A stretch of 64,000 nucleotides of DNA from Megalobrama amblycephala (GCF_018812025.1 NC_063054.1:27224856-27288855), one strand, 5' to 3'; shown: positions 46,001-55,964, counted from the first letter of the stretch. The notes: a model not told the origin generated them from the letters alone. Numbers and translations are program-made.

Positions 46001-47809
46001 CGGCATTTTGCCACATAAATAAAACTGTTTATAATCTTATAATCAAATAGTCGCAAAATGGCAGCAACTGCATTTGTATGAAACAAAAGAGCGAGTCCGC
46101 AATACTGGATGACATAATTAAATAACTGTACACAAAATATTGATTTGACTGAGTTTAAATATTTTATTAGCTCACCAAACGCAAAACTTCCACGAGGAAA
46201 AACGACTTCAGTTACCCGGATGAGCCTGTGTTATCTGTTTTTAGCGGTTGTTATCGGAGAATAACATACCGCTGGATGGCGCGATCGACCAATCAGAATC
46301 AACTATTCCACAGAGCCATGTAATAACAAGATATAATCTCAGGCCCGTTTACCTCAAGAACGATAACTTTATTAACACACACCATGGACAATATCGTTCT
46401 GTTTATTCTAAGCACGCTTTGCAGTTTTGTCATATGTAATGCTCGAGCTCTTTAAAGCAGGATAGATTCTGATTCTCAATGTTTTTATCATTCATCAGCT
46501 GGAAAAAAATTGTTCTGAAAGTGATTCCAACGATATCGTTTCTCTGTGATGTTATTGTTATAGTTGTGGTATTGACTTTGCTATTCTTTTATTTAGAACT
46601 ATTTTTAGAACTACATCTTTATCGTGATAGTTATTGTCCGTGTGAACGGGCTTTAGAGTTACTGCAGTACAATTCATGCATGGCAATGTATTCTGTACCA
46701 TACCCCGACAAACAGGAAGTGCGTTATCCCAGTGCTCAGATGCAAGGCAGCGTAGCCTTTGTTCCCCCTCCAGCTTGAACCCTGTGTCACATTGGAACTG
46801 GCATGACGAGTTAAAATGAAATGCTCCATAGATACCCTCACACTTCACAAAACCTTGCTGTGGATTTTTAACTGGCCAGCACTGAACAACTGCAAAAGTG
46901 AAAGTGATAACTTGGTTACAAAATGCACAAACACACACTGAAGATATCTGAACATGAACGGGTTCTACAGCACCTTCCTCACAGCGTGGGCCCCTAAAGC
47001 CGGGGTCACATTGACATTCATAGCTCCCAATAGTCTCCACACACTCAGCGTGCTCACTGCAGGATTTATCTGAACAAGAGGCTACACAGAAAAATCAGGT
47101 GTAATGACTACAAAGAAATGCTGAGCTTTCAATCAGAACTGGATATCTGATTGAGCATCTTCATATAATTTGAATTAAATTTTAAATGAAAATGATCTCA
47201 ACTCAAATCAATATTTCATGGTATCAAGTGTGTTCACCTAAATAACAGAGAGCTGCTTTCTTTTTGTTGCACCTCTCATCATTCCACTTGGCTGTGTCTT
47301 TTTGCCTCCTAATGTAGATCTCTACACAGTCTTCTCCAGTTCCCCGATTATTTGGTTCATTTCTCGCCCAGTTTGCTGCTTCAGGGACCAAGTGCTTTTT
47401 GGTCCCAACCCACATCCAGTGGCCATCAATCTTCCTAATGCCAATCCAGTAGTATGACGAATGGAAGGGTAGAATTTGGTTAAGGTATGCAATTTCTTCC
47501 TGGTTTTGGATGGCCACCATATCAGTGAAATTCTTTTGACACCATTCACGAGCTTTTGTCCAGTCCATATTAGTGTCTATGTTGTAATGGTAAGTCCAGG
47601 CCTTGACTGATAAACACAGTTGTGTTGCATTAAAATGTATTATATACAACATTTTAATTTGCTCTTTTGTTCATTTTACTGTGAAACTCTGTAGGTTATC
47701 TAAGAAACATGTTGATTAGAAATAGATTAAATGAGAACATACCATTATAAATTCCAGTTATAAGGAAAAGACATCCAGAAAATACTCTAATATCCACCCA
47801 CAAAACCAT
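34025..47809 (-). CDS. sele: Large selectin, E/P-selectin-like, 13 sushi domains
   Basis: Type I adhesion receptor expected to bind sialyl-Lewis-type glycans in a Ca2+-dependent way. Exons in transcript order: signal peptide 47809-47743 ([17 protein letters not shown]); C-type lectin 47606-47238; EGF 47081-46974; sushi 46889-46704, 45471-45283, 43840-43655, 43429-43244, 43149-42961, 42569-42384, 40554-40369, 40274-40086, 37764-37579, 37274-37089, 36857-36672, 36534-36349, 36018-35815; TM 34709-34587; tail 34092-34025. Every internal exon is phase 1 and the sum is 1059 codons plus stop. The lectin domain keeps [19 protein letters not shown] and KWNDERC, the Ca2+ and fucose ligands, and looks closest to E-selectin. 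13 sushi exceeds the 9 of human P-selectin and 6 of E-selectin. The ATG follows an acceptor (CATCCTTCAG), so exon 1 is non-coding, perhaps ending at 48065. The TM exon could instead read through to a stop at 34537. Orthology within selectins is unsettled. Confidence 0.87.
34118..34268 (+). mobile_element. Short TTAA-type MITE in last selectin intron
   Basis: Starts TTAA|AGGGTTAGTTCACCC and ends near TTATTTGGGGTGAAC, an internally deleted relative of the foldback family. It lies between the TM exon and the final exon of the large selectin. Confidence 0.65.
35054..35772. mobile_element. Foldback TTAA element in selectin intron
   Basis: Left AGAGTTAGTTCACCCAAAAA and right TTTTTGGGTGAACTAACCCT; the arms mirror each other. 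Left TTAA is intact, right is TGAA. The right end lies only 43 bp from the last sushi exon. Confidence 0.8.
37928..40000. mobile_element. 2.1-kb palindromic element hosting a nested hAT element
   Basis: Left TACCCCTTTTCCACCA and right TGGTGGAAAGGGGGTA are inverted termini. Inner segments (GTTCGGAGCCAGAGCC; CTCCGAACTGGCACTAG) are inverted too. It lies in the intron between sushi 8 (40086) and sushi 9 (37764) of the large selectin. Its core is interrupted by the element at 38367-39797. Confidence 0.75.
38367..39797. mobile_element. Non-autonomous hAT-like element with 8-bp target duplication
   Basis: Termini TAGTGATG...CGTCACTA are flanked on both sides by GTGTTTGT (38359-38366 and 39798-39805), an 8-bp target-site duplication as expected for hAT transposons. 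Inside, a roughly 105-bp segment (GAGTCTTTCGGGTTTTGAGT, TTAATCACGTGACAGACCCA) is repeated about three times forward at 38510-38800 and about three times inverted at 39250-39530. No transposase ORF. Confidence 0.88.
40596..42192 (+). mobile_element. Tc1-like transposon with TA duplication and preserved empty site
   Basis: Ends CAGTTGTGGCCAGAATTATT and AATAATTCTGGTCACAACTG are inverted repeats extending about 220 bp, with an internal repeat (AACACGTTGCCAACAATTAT; ATAATTGTGGGCAACGTGTT). TA lies at 40594-40595 and 42193-42194. The duplicated intron at about 43460-43480 has the unfilled sequence (ACAAATTATATACTCAACTG), proving the borders. Length 1597 bp. Confidence 0.95.
40983..42000 (+). pseudogene. 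Broken Tc1-like transposase inside the selectin intron
   Basis: Begins [11 protein letters not shown] followed at once by a stop. [20 protein letters not shown] is the helix-turn-helix region and ...[18 protein letters not shown] the C-terminal catalytic block. Several stops and frame changes make it inactive. It runs antisense to the selectin. Confidence 0.85.
44148..45235. mobile_element. CACTG-ended non-autonomous transposon with empty site preserved
   Basis: Termini CACTGTAAAAA and TTTTTACAGTG. Inserted between GAACCAGCA and CAACTGCC, while the sister intron at about 42908 reads GAACCAGCAACTGCC. This defines the borders and a 2-bp CA duplication. The CACT(G) ends and short duplication suggest an EnSpm/CACTA relative. 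Subterminal AGTTCAACTC/GAGTTGAA-like motifs are frequent; no transposase. Confidence 0.85.
45712..46330. mobile_element. MITE-like segment with long hairpin in selectin intron
   Basis: A near-perfect hairpin at about 45728-45825 (TGTACATCCAGCCAGTTGTT and AACAACTGGCTGGATGTACA) lies near the left. A related palindromic end (GTTATCGGAGAATAAC, CCGCTGGATG) occurs near 46248-46275. It lies between sushi 1 (46704) and sushi 2 (45471). The overall borders are approximate. Confidence 0.5.
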
Positions 47810-47857
47810 CTGAAGGATGTGAGAAATGCATATGTGTGAGTGTTTATTAAGACACTA

Positions 47858-48025
47858 TTTGTATTCTAATTCATGCATGTCATCAAACCAAAGGGTTTAG
47901 AGGTCCAAATGTTACTGATCTTTTTATTTGCTGGTATAAATTTTATTTGATGGTATAAAAATGTTACTCTAAAAAGCATTTGGATTTCTAAACCCTTTGG
48001 TTTGATGACATGCATAAATATTCTA
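47858..48025. repeat. Hairpin-forming inverted repeat upstream of large selectin ATG
   Basis: GCATGTCATCAAACCAAAGG at about 47874 is inverted as CCTTTGGTTTGATGACATGC at about 47994. The arms are about 48 bp with few mismatches around a spacer of about 55 bp. It probably lies in the first intron, between the putative leader exon (48065 and up) and the ATG exon. Confidence 0.75.
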
Positions 48026-48064
48026 AATAAATATATATATAGTAAAGCAGATTGTTCATCTTAC

Positions 48065-48130
48065 CTTTTCTGCAACAATGCAGTTTCTTTTATTCTGAGA
48101 AGATGTTCAGTTTAATGCATAGGAAATTGC
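48065..48130 (-). promoter_or_regulatory. Putative non-coding exon 1 / promoter of the large selectin
   Basis: On the minus strand, GCAGAAAAG|GTAAGATG gives a strong donor at 48065/48064. Upstream lie AGAATAAAAG (TATA-like, about 48093) and GGCAAATCATATTTGACAG (about 48130-48150). The ATG exon needs a 5' partner and this is the nearest suitable donor. Inferred from sequence only. Confidence 0.3.
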
Positions 48131-48422
48131 TGTCAAATATGATTTGCCAATATTCAGACAGTTGCACTGCATGGGAACTAAGTGATGGGAAATTGTGTAA
48201 TAGTACTGCCATTAAAGGAAAAGTTACAGCACAACAGCATTTACGAGACTATTGTTATATACCAGAAATTAAATAGTTTATCATTTGTAATGTCATTCTC
48301 CAGTTCACACTGAAAATGTTTTTTTTTTTTTTTTTTTTATATATATATATTTTTTACAGCAACAGTGAACAACAATACAACATCAAGCATTTTGTGCAAA
48401 AGATGACAATGGGATTACTGAC

Positions 48423-48428
48423 TTTATT
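48423..48428 (-). terminator. Polyadenylation signal of the second selectin
   Basis: AATAAA on the minus strand about 120 nt past the stop. Another AATAAA at 48531-48536 lies only 11 nt after the stop. Confidence 0.5.
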
Positions 48429-48546
48429 TCATTTTTTGTATACACAAAAGCTATAGTCTCTAAAAAATGAGAACGAACTGAAGAAGATTTGGCAATTAAA
48501 TAAAAAAAAAACAAATTAACATCAAGTCCCTTTATTCAAAGACATC

Positions 48547-51500
48547 TTATGCTGAATATAGAGGGCCATCTGGTGGTGTTTGTTCTGCTTCAAATGCTGG
48601 ATTCAGTGTTTCCTGTTGAGTTCTACAAGAAAACATAGAGGAGTAAGATTTACATAAACTGTACATCTAAATCATTGAAACTGTTTAGAAAACTTAAAGT
48701 AAATATAATTTACCTCATTCTCACTGCCTTTTTACCTACAACCAAATTTTAAGAGGAAAAAACATTTTTAAAATAAATAAATAAATTGATTAAATTGAAT
48801 AAAATGATATTTGATAAATCCTTCAAAATGTCACGCTGTACTCACTCTTTCTGCGCTTGGAGCAACAAAACCAGCCACAAAACAATGAGATGACAACAGA
48901 TGACAAAAGAGCAATCAGAGAATGGATAAAACCTGAGGAAAGATATAACAATATTATAAGTATATTCTTTTAATGCAAAAAAAAGTTTTTTATATAAAAT
49001 TTAAAAACTACTGTTGATGTTTTTTTCTAAAGTGCATTCATCCTTTATTTTTTGATCCCTGACATTTCTACCCTTTAAAAATAATGGTTTGATTTAATCA
49101 TATTTTTTGACCATGGTGTTCATGTATCATTTTGAATAATGTTCCTCAAAAACTCAAAATAGTTTAAATGTAACAGGGTTGGTTTTTGTAAGAGATTTTT
49201 TGTGGGAATGATTTAGAATTAAATCAGTTATGTATTCAGATTATAAATATATTATTATATTTATTTAATAAATATGAAAACATACTCTAATGGGGTTAAA
49301 AAGGAGACACTCTTATATATAAAGGTTCCTTATTGGCATTGATGGTTGCATAAAGAATCTGAAACATCCATGGAACCTTTCCGTTGCACAAAAGATTCTT
49401 TAAAAGGTTCTTCAGATTATTAAAATAAAAAGAAAATTGTTGTTGAAAGAACTTTTACTGAAATGTTATTTGGGGAGCCAAAAATGATTCTTCTATGGCA
49501 TTGCAGCAAAACCCCTTTTTGGAATCTTGTGTGTAGTGCTGTAACAATAAAAAAAAAATATTGGTTCTTTCTAAGGCTTCATATTCTTGATTAGGATATT
49601 TCTTGTATATGATATTTTTAAATAATTGAATAACAAACATTTTTTTTTTAATGAAATTGTTAAAAAATTATGACCAACATGGTGCTCTCATAATACTCCA
49701 TATTTGTGGTACACAAATGAAAAGTGCAAACTACTTACTTGCACACATCAGTGGAAAGGAAGACTCCCACATGCCATCAGCTCTGCAGGTGAACTCAGCG
49801 AAGCCCAGCAGCAAATGTCCAGGTGGACACTCTACTCTACAAGTAGATCTGGAGCTGTCATGTCCTTCAGTGCAGTTCATCAATCCACCACCAAACAAAA
49901 GAAGGGGAAAACACTCCACTGCAATAGGAAAATACCTCAATCTTACATACATAATATATTTATATATATTAAGAGATGTTAACACAGAATCATAATATTG
50001 AAGTAGGCCTACATATATTGTACCTGCACAAGAAGGTGGAGGTACATTCCATGCACCTGAGGAATTGCATTGGAGCTCAGCCGTGCCTCTCAGCTTATAA
50101 CCACCAGCACAGGAAAATTTGCACTTTGAATTGAGGGAATGATTCCCATACAGACCGGAGCATTCCATCCAGCCATGCGGTGGTGCGGATAGTTGCTCAC
50201 ATGACACGACTGGAGAGAGAGATAAAAAAGTAATATAAACTATTTAGAATTATATATAGTTTTATCCATTATATTTCACTTCATTGCTAAATCTTTCATC
50301 ACTTTATATTTGTTGAAATACTGTTTGTTCTGACCTTTTTCACAGCGTGGCCCAGAGAAACCTGGCTCACATACACAGGTGAAGTTGTTGACTTGTTCTC
50401 TGCAGAGCCCTCTATCACTGCATGAATTGTTTAGACATTGTGCTAAAAAATTAAACAGATTTATAAGAAGCATCCTTTCTGGACTGTAAAACACTCCATT
50501 TTTCTTTCACAGAGATGTCTTTCATAATATTGAAATATATATATATTGTACCTGTACATGAAGGTGGAGGTACGTTCCATGCACCTGAGGAATTGCATCG
50601 GAGCTCAGCCGTACCACTCAGCTTATAACCACCAGCACAGGAAAATGTACACTTTGAATTGAGGGAATGATTCCCATACAGACCGGAGCATTCCATCAAG
50701 CCATGCGGTGGTGCGGATAGTTGCTCACATGACACAACTGGAGAGAGAGAAAAAAATTGCACGATCAAAGAATGTCATTGTCACAGAGACGAACTCCGTG
50801 ATTCCCTCCTCTGGCCACCAGAGGGCGCCATCACCCGAATACTGACACACACACTCACACACACACACACACTACATCTCCCATAAGCCCCGTACCTTGG
50901 CGCTAATCACCACACCCAGCTGCCGTGCATTACCTGGACTATATAAGCCACTCTCAACCTCACAGTCATTGCGAGGTCTTGTATTACTATGGTTTGCATT
51001 TCTGAGCGTTCTTTATTCTGATTGTCTGCCTGTTATTGAACCAGTTTGTTTCCTGATTACAATTCTCTGCTGCCTGCCCCTGGATTATTGACTGTTTATT
51101 GGACTTGTGATTGATATCTGCCTGCCCTGATCTATTGCCTGTTCTACGACCATGATTCTGCCTTGTCCCTGCTGTACCTGTTTGCCACTGTTTGACCATT
51201 GCCTGTTTGACCACGAGACTTGTTAAATAAAGCCTGCTTATGGATCCCACTTTGTGTGATGACTCGTTACAGTCATAAGTAAAGATTATCAGAATATAAA
51301 CTATTCAGAATTATATATAGTTTTATCCATTTAACACTTTTTTTTTCATGGGCCCCATCAGAACAGACCTTCCTTGGGCCATCATGTTGAGAACCACTCA
51401 ATTAAATTATGTTTCACTTCATCGCTAAATATTTCACCACTTTATATTTGTTGAAATACTGTTTGTTCTGACCTTTTTCACAGTGTGGCCCAGAGAAACC

Positions 51501-53023
51501 TGGCTCACATACACAGGTGAAGTTGTTGACTTGTTCTATGCAGAGCTCTCTATCACTGCATGAATTGTTTAGACATTGTGCTGAAAGAAATTATATAGAT
51601 TTATAAGAAGCATCATTTCTGCACTGTAAAACACTCCATTTTTCTTTCACAGAGATGTCTTTCATAATATTGAAATATATACATATTGTACCTGCACATA
51701 AAGGTGGAGGTACGTTCCATGCACCTGAGGAATTGCATTGGAGCTCAGCCGTGCCACTCAGCTTATAACCACCAGCACAGGAAAATTTACACTTTGAATT
51801 GAGGGAATGATTCCCATACAGACCGGAGCATTCCATCGAGCCATGTGGTGGTGCGGATAGTTGCTCGCATGTCACGACTGGAGAGAGAGAAAAAATTGAA
51901 TGGTCAAGGAATGTCATAAGTAAAGATTATCAGAATATAAACTATTCAGATATATTATATATAGTTTTATCCATTTAACACTGTTTTTTTTCTCCCTGGG
52001 CCCCATCAGAACAGACCTTCCTTGGGCCATCATGTTGATGACCACTAATTTAAATTATAATATGTTTCACTTCATCGCTAGATATTTCACCACTTTACAT
52101 TTGTTGAAAAACTGTTTGTTCTGACCTTTTTCACAGCGTGGCCCAATGAAACCTGGCTCACATTCACAGGTGAAGTTGTTGACTTGTTCTGTGCAGCGCC
52201 CTCTATCACTGCATGAATTGTTTAGACATTGTGCTGAAAGAAATTTGATTTATAAGAAACATCCTTTTTGGACTGTAATTTTTCTTTTATAGAGATGTCT
52301 TTCATAGACTCATTAAGGTTATTTACATAAAGACACTGTACAAGTGCTCTAACTGGAAATAAATGAACAAACTGAAAAACTAACTCAGGCTCCTTACCTT
52401 TGTGACACACGGGATACTTTGGTCTGGTGCAGCTCTCATCATTCCACTTGCCGTTGTTTTTTGGGTTGCTGATGTATTCCACACAGTTTTCATCAGGCAG
52501 AACACTGTTGGGTTCTTTATCTCCCCAATTTTGATAGTTCGCGATCTGTCCATTGGCAACCCACGTCCAACTGTCATTGATATTTTTGAGTCCAATCCAG
52601 TAGTAAGGAGATGAGGATCTACTTGGCAAATCTTTTGTAAGGAGATTTGTTACATTTTCATTGTGAACCATCACAATGTCTGTGTAATGTTTTTGACACC
52701 ACTCCCTTGCCTCATTCCAATTCATTGCCTTGTTATGTAAGTGATATGTCCATCCTTCAACACTGACTGTAATGTTTGGAAGTAAAATTTTTAAGTTAAA
52801 TCTATTTCTCAAATTATTTTTAATGTAGAATGAATGTAGAAGACACTTACCCAGTATCAGCCAGAAAACTGCTATGTGCACAGACATAGCTGTAAGCTTC
52901 ACAACACCTCCAGTCTAAACAATTAAAAACAGCAATTTAATTGCACATATAAATGCAGTCTTTTTAAAAAGGTTTTTATTGAACCAAAAAGCTTACTATA
53001 AAATGCAGACTCATACATACCAT
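48547..53023 (-). CDS. Second selectin with three EGF-sushi pairs
   Basis: Type I lectin adhesion receptor. Exons in transcript order: 53023-53021 (ATG only), 52914-52851, lectin 52766-52398, EGF 52233-52126, sushi 51877-51692, EGF 51580-51473, sushi 50737-50552, EGF 50442-50335, sushi 50209-50024, sushi 49918-49739, TM 48932-48846, tail 48735-48714 and 48622-48547. Phases close to 560 codons plus stop. The leader MTGGVVKLTAMSVHIAVFWLILG holds one hydrophobic core; an internal in-frame ATG at 52887 is an alternative start. The lectin domain has WTYHL, YYWIGLKNINDSWTW, KEPNS, ENCVE and KWNDESC: Ca2+ ligands are kept, but the second Asn of EPNN is Ser. The three EGF exons (CSDRG, NNFTC, GPRCEKG) are near-copies. 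TM is IHSLIALLSSVVISLFCGWF, then SKRRK. The tail is SKKAVRMRTQQETLNPAFEA to LYSA. Known selectins have a single EGF, so this layout is unusual. L-selectin-like by size, orthology open. Confidence 0.86.
50024..52233 (-). repeat. Tandem triplication of an EGF + sushi exon pair
   Basis: Units 52233-51692, 51580-50552 and 50442-50024 each carry a 108-bp EGF exon and a 186-bp sushi exon, both phase 1. Introns are copied as well: the phrase GGGCCCCATCAGAACAGACC occurs at about 51351 and 52001, and CACAGAGATGTCTTTCATAA at about 50509 and 51649. The third unit is more compact. Confidence 0.92.
50779..51271 (+). mobile_element. Solo LTR of an LTR retroelement
   Basis: The 493-bp segment starts TGTCACAGAG and ends CTCGTTACA, flanked by GTCAT at 50774-50778 and 51272-51276 (5-bp target duplication). 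A TATA box (ACTATATAAGCC, about 50939) and AATAAA (about 51227) sit in LTR-like order. The duplicated intron at about 51910 reads GAATGTCATAAGTAAAG without the insert. No internal genes remain, so it is a solo LTR on the strand opposite to the selectin. Confidence 0.88.
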
Positions 53024-53165
53024 GGTCTTCTTTAGTCTCCTTTCGACTAAATCACTTGTCGTTAATGGAATTTTGTTTGTAGTTACTTTTCAACAGTCTG
53101 TTCTCAAATAAAGTCTCTTTTACTCTGTTAGCAAAGTGGGTTTTCCCACCAGATATATCAGTCGT
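53024..53165 (-). promoter_or_regulatory. Putative promoter of the second selectin with kappaB-like site
   Basis: Upstream of the ATG (53023) lies a GGGTTTTCCC decamer (53138-53147), which reads GGGAAAACCC on the coding strand. It fits the NF-kappaB consensus GGGRNNYYCC. A TATA-like ACTTTATTTGAG (about 53104-53115) lies between it and the ATG. NF-kappaB control of selectin promoters is known in mammals; its use here is inference. Confidence 0.4.
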
Positions 53166-53468
53166 TCGCATTAAATTGCAGGATGTTTTCTTTAGATTTG
53201 AAAAATAACATTATGCAACATGAAAATAAAAGAATGGCACTTTCTGGAAATGGTCATCTTTTATATGTTCTTTTATCTTTTTATAAAATCATCTCTTGCA
53301 CAAATAGAATGAGATGCACATGGTGATGATTTTGATAATTGAACAACATAAGACTACACAAATAAAAAAAGAATAAAACAAAATGTGTTACATTTCAAGA
53401 GATAATGTAAACAAACACTCCCTGATTATATGCAGCTTCAGGGAAGGACACAGTCACAGGATACGTCC

Positions 53469-54194
53469 AGATGAACATGACCCGGGTTATTTAAACAAAA
53501 TCATTCACTGCACTCACAATGCTAACTGGTTTATGCACTTAGGTGAGGAAAGATAAAGAGGTGGAGTGACTTAAATTCCAGCCTTTATTTAGGTGTTAGA
53601 GGGATAGTTTATCCTAAAATGAAAATTAAGTCATCATTTACTCACACTGCTATTTAATGCCATATGCCTTTCTTACTTTTATGGATAGAATTTTTTTTAA
53701 AAATGTCCCACTCATGCATGTCCATTTAATGTTTAGCGACCAGCATCAAAATCTTTTAAAAAGACACAAAAGTATCACAGAATGATCCTATCCCAGATAG
53801 CATGTGATTCTTGAAACAATGTTGAGTCATTGTTGATGCGTCAATGCTAATTGCATTGAATTAACGTTAGAAAGTGATGTTGCTTTAGTATCACTCTTGC
53901 ACCCTCAGTTAATTTTGAAGCAATGTTGAGATTTCAACCTCAAATCAATGGTAATATTACTGATTCAACATTAGAAAGTGATATTTTTTCAACATCACTT
54001 TTGCACCCTCAGTTAATGTTTAAGCAATGTTGATCAATGATAATGCTATTGAATCAACATTACACTATGACTGATTCTACATCACTGATGTTGAACATCC
54101 ACCTCTTTATCTTTCCTCACCTAAGTGCATAAACCAGTTAGCACTGTGAGTGCAGTGAATGATTTTGTTTAAATAACCCGGGTCATGTTCATCT
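53469..54194. repeat. 96-bp inverted duplication upstream of the second selectin
   Basis: Arms 53469-53564 and 54099-54194 are reverse complements with about one mismatch. They contain ATGACCCGGGTTATTTAAAC and AGTGCATAAACCAGTTAGC. The spacer (534 bp) holds a MITE tip (AGGGATAGTTTATCC, about 53601) and repeats of the next entry. Confidence 0.9.
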
Positions 54195-54590
54195 ACATCA
54201 CTGATGTTGAATCAATATTGGAATTAACAAAAAATTATCAATGGTCATATTGTTGAATCACCATTACACTATGATTGATTCTACATCACTGATGTTGAAG
54301 CAACATTGAAATTTACAAAAATGATCAATGGTAATATTGTTGAATCAACGTTACACTATGATGTTGATTCTACATCACTGCAGTTGAATCAATATGGAAA
54401 TGAACATAAATGATCAATGGTAACGTCAGTGAATCAACATTAACAAAAAATAATCATTAGTAATATTATATGATCAATGTTAATAATAATGTGAAAAGTC
54501 AACATAAAATAATGCTCTGAACAACATTAAGATTTCAGCTACACTTCAATGGTACGTCAACTAATTTCTGACCATTTCAAAGTTCTGTGA
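53785..54590. repeat. Degenerate minisatellite of TTGAATCAACATT motifs
   Basis: Imperfect repeats of AATGTTGAATCAACATT/CACTATGATTGATTCTACAT/ATCAATGGTAATATT fill the region. It begins with TCCCAGATAGCATG, a motif that resembles the 31810 segment (CCCAGATAGCA). No coding potential. Confidence 0.65.
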
Positions 54591-55224
54591 AAACCTTTTA
54601 AAACATATATGACACCTTGCCAGCAGTTGAGTCAGTTTCTTTTATTTGACAGTTTAACACAATCAACGGCAAAGAGATCTGAAAACTGAATTCTTTAAGA
54701 GTGGGGCAAAAAGGACAAAAAAATTACAACCTTTAAAAATAGCATTACTTTCAGAAATCTTATGTCATCATCATTACTACAAGTAGTCCAATGGCTCAAG
54801 TTTTCAAAATCTGGCTTGCATCAGACTGCCTCTTTTCCTTTGGGTTCTCTGAAATCTGAAAAAGAAAGCATGATGTTACTTAAGAGCAAGTCAATTAAGT
54901 TGTCATACATTGTCAAATTCAACAATGTTAAAGGGCACCTATTATGCAAAATTCACTTTTACATGGTGTTTGACCATAAATGTGTGTTGGCAGTGTGTGA
55001 GCAAAACCACCCTAGAATGAGAAAAATCCACCCAGTGCTTTTTTTTACAATCTCAATAATTCATAAGCACTGTCTCAGAACGCCCTGTTCTAAGATTGCT
55101 CTCACTGTGACGTAGAATTGCGCTAAGCCCCACCCACGTGGTTTGATTGACAATCTGGTTTTGGCATAGACCCCGACCTCGGTGATCTGTCAACCATCCT
55201 CCATTGTTTCAACGACAGCCGGTA

Positions 55225-55510
55225 ATGTCTCCTAAGAAACATAAGTGTTCTGTTGTGGGATGTAATAATGAATATAGTAGTTTTCACTTACTTCCGACAT
55301 CAGAGCAACTGAAAACGCAGTGGATGGATTTTATTTACGAAGGAAAGGCGCCACTCAAAATTCCAAAATACGTTTATGTTTGCGCGAATCATTTTTTGAC
55401 TGACTGTTTTGAGAACTAGGGTCAATTCAAAGCAGGTCTTGCTTCAAAGTTAATCCTCAAGTGTGGATCGTTGCCTACTGTTCGCGATCCAACGTCACCT
55501 CCAGAAGAAG
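55225..55510 (+). pseudogene. THAP-domain exon with an in-frame stop
   Basis: Frame MSPKKHKCSVVGCNNEYSSF continues with W (QWMDF) and CANHF, the C2CH ligand pattern of THAP zinc fingers that bind DNA. A TAG at 55417 interrupts the frame. Beyond it the same frame continues with GQFKAGLASKLILK and GSLPTVRDPTSPPEE to a good donor (GAAGAA|GTAAGT, about 55508). One nonsense codon is therefore the only visible lesion in this exon. A related remnant is at 22512. Confidence 0.7.
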
Positions 55511-55765
55511 TAAGTGTATTTAATGTTTTTTGAGCAAATAGTCATTTCAGTCGATGTCAGCCAGTTCAATAACAAATGCGTCTAAAGTTGTTGTTGTCGT
55601 CGTAGAATGTCTGTGTATATAATTTAAACCTTGTTTGTATAGTGTGTATCCACACGTATATATATATTTTTTAAAGATATTGTATTAAAACTGTGTATGT
55701 TTACTTAGCAAATGTTATCACAGTATTTGTGTTTGTAGTTTCAAAAAAATGCGCGAACGTTATCA

Positions 55766-55767
<2 letters not shown>

Positions 55768-55801
<34 letters not shown>
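55768..55801. repeat. (GT)n microsatellite
   Basis: Seventeen GT units. Confidence 0.9.
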
Positions 55802-55802
<1 letters not shown>

Positions 55803-55964
55803 GCGCATCCATAATTGCAAAGGGGACGCGATTAAAACTCTATAAGTACATAAATGTATCAAATAACCATTCAGAGACGTCCTGCTCCATTCTCAATTGT
55901 GTTTCTTCTGCCGGAGTCTCTTCATCATCTGGGTCTGATTCCGGTTCAAACATCCCAGCTAACA

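Noticed and set aside
46479..46778. Plus-strand ORF with a hydrophobic segment ([12 protein letters not shown])
   Set aside because: It lies in a selectin intron and runs antisense through sushi exon 1; AT-rich repeat sequence creates the hydrophobic stretch.
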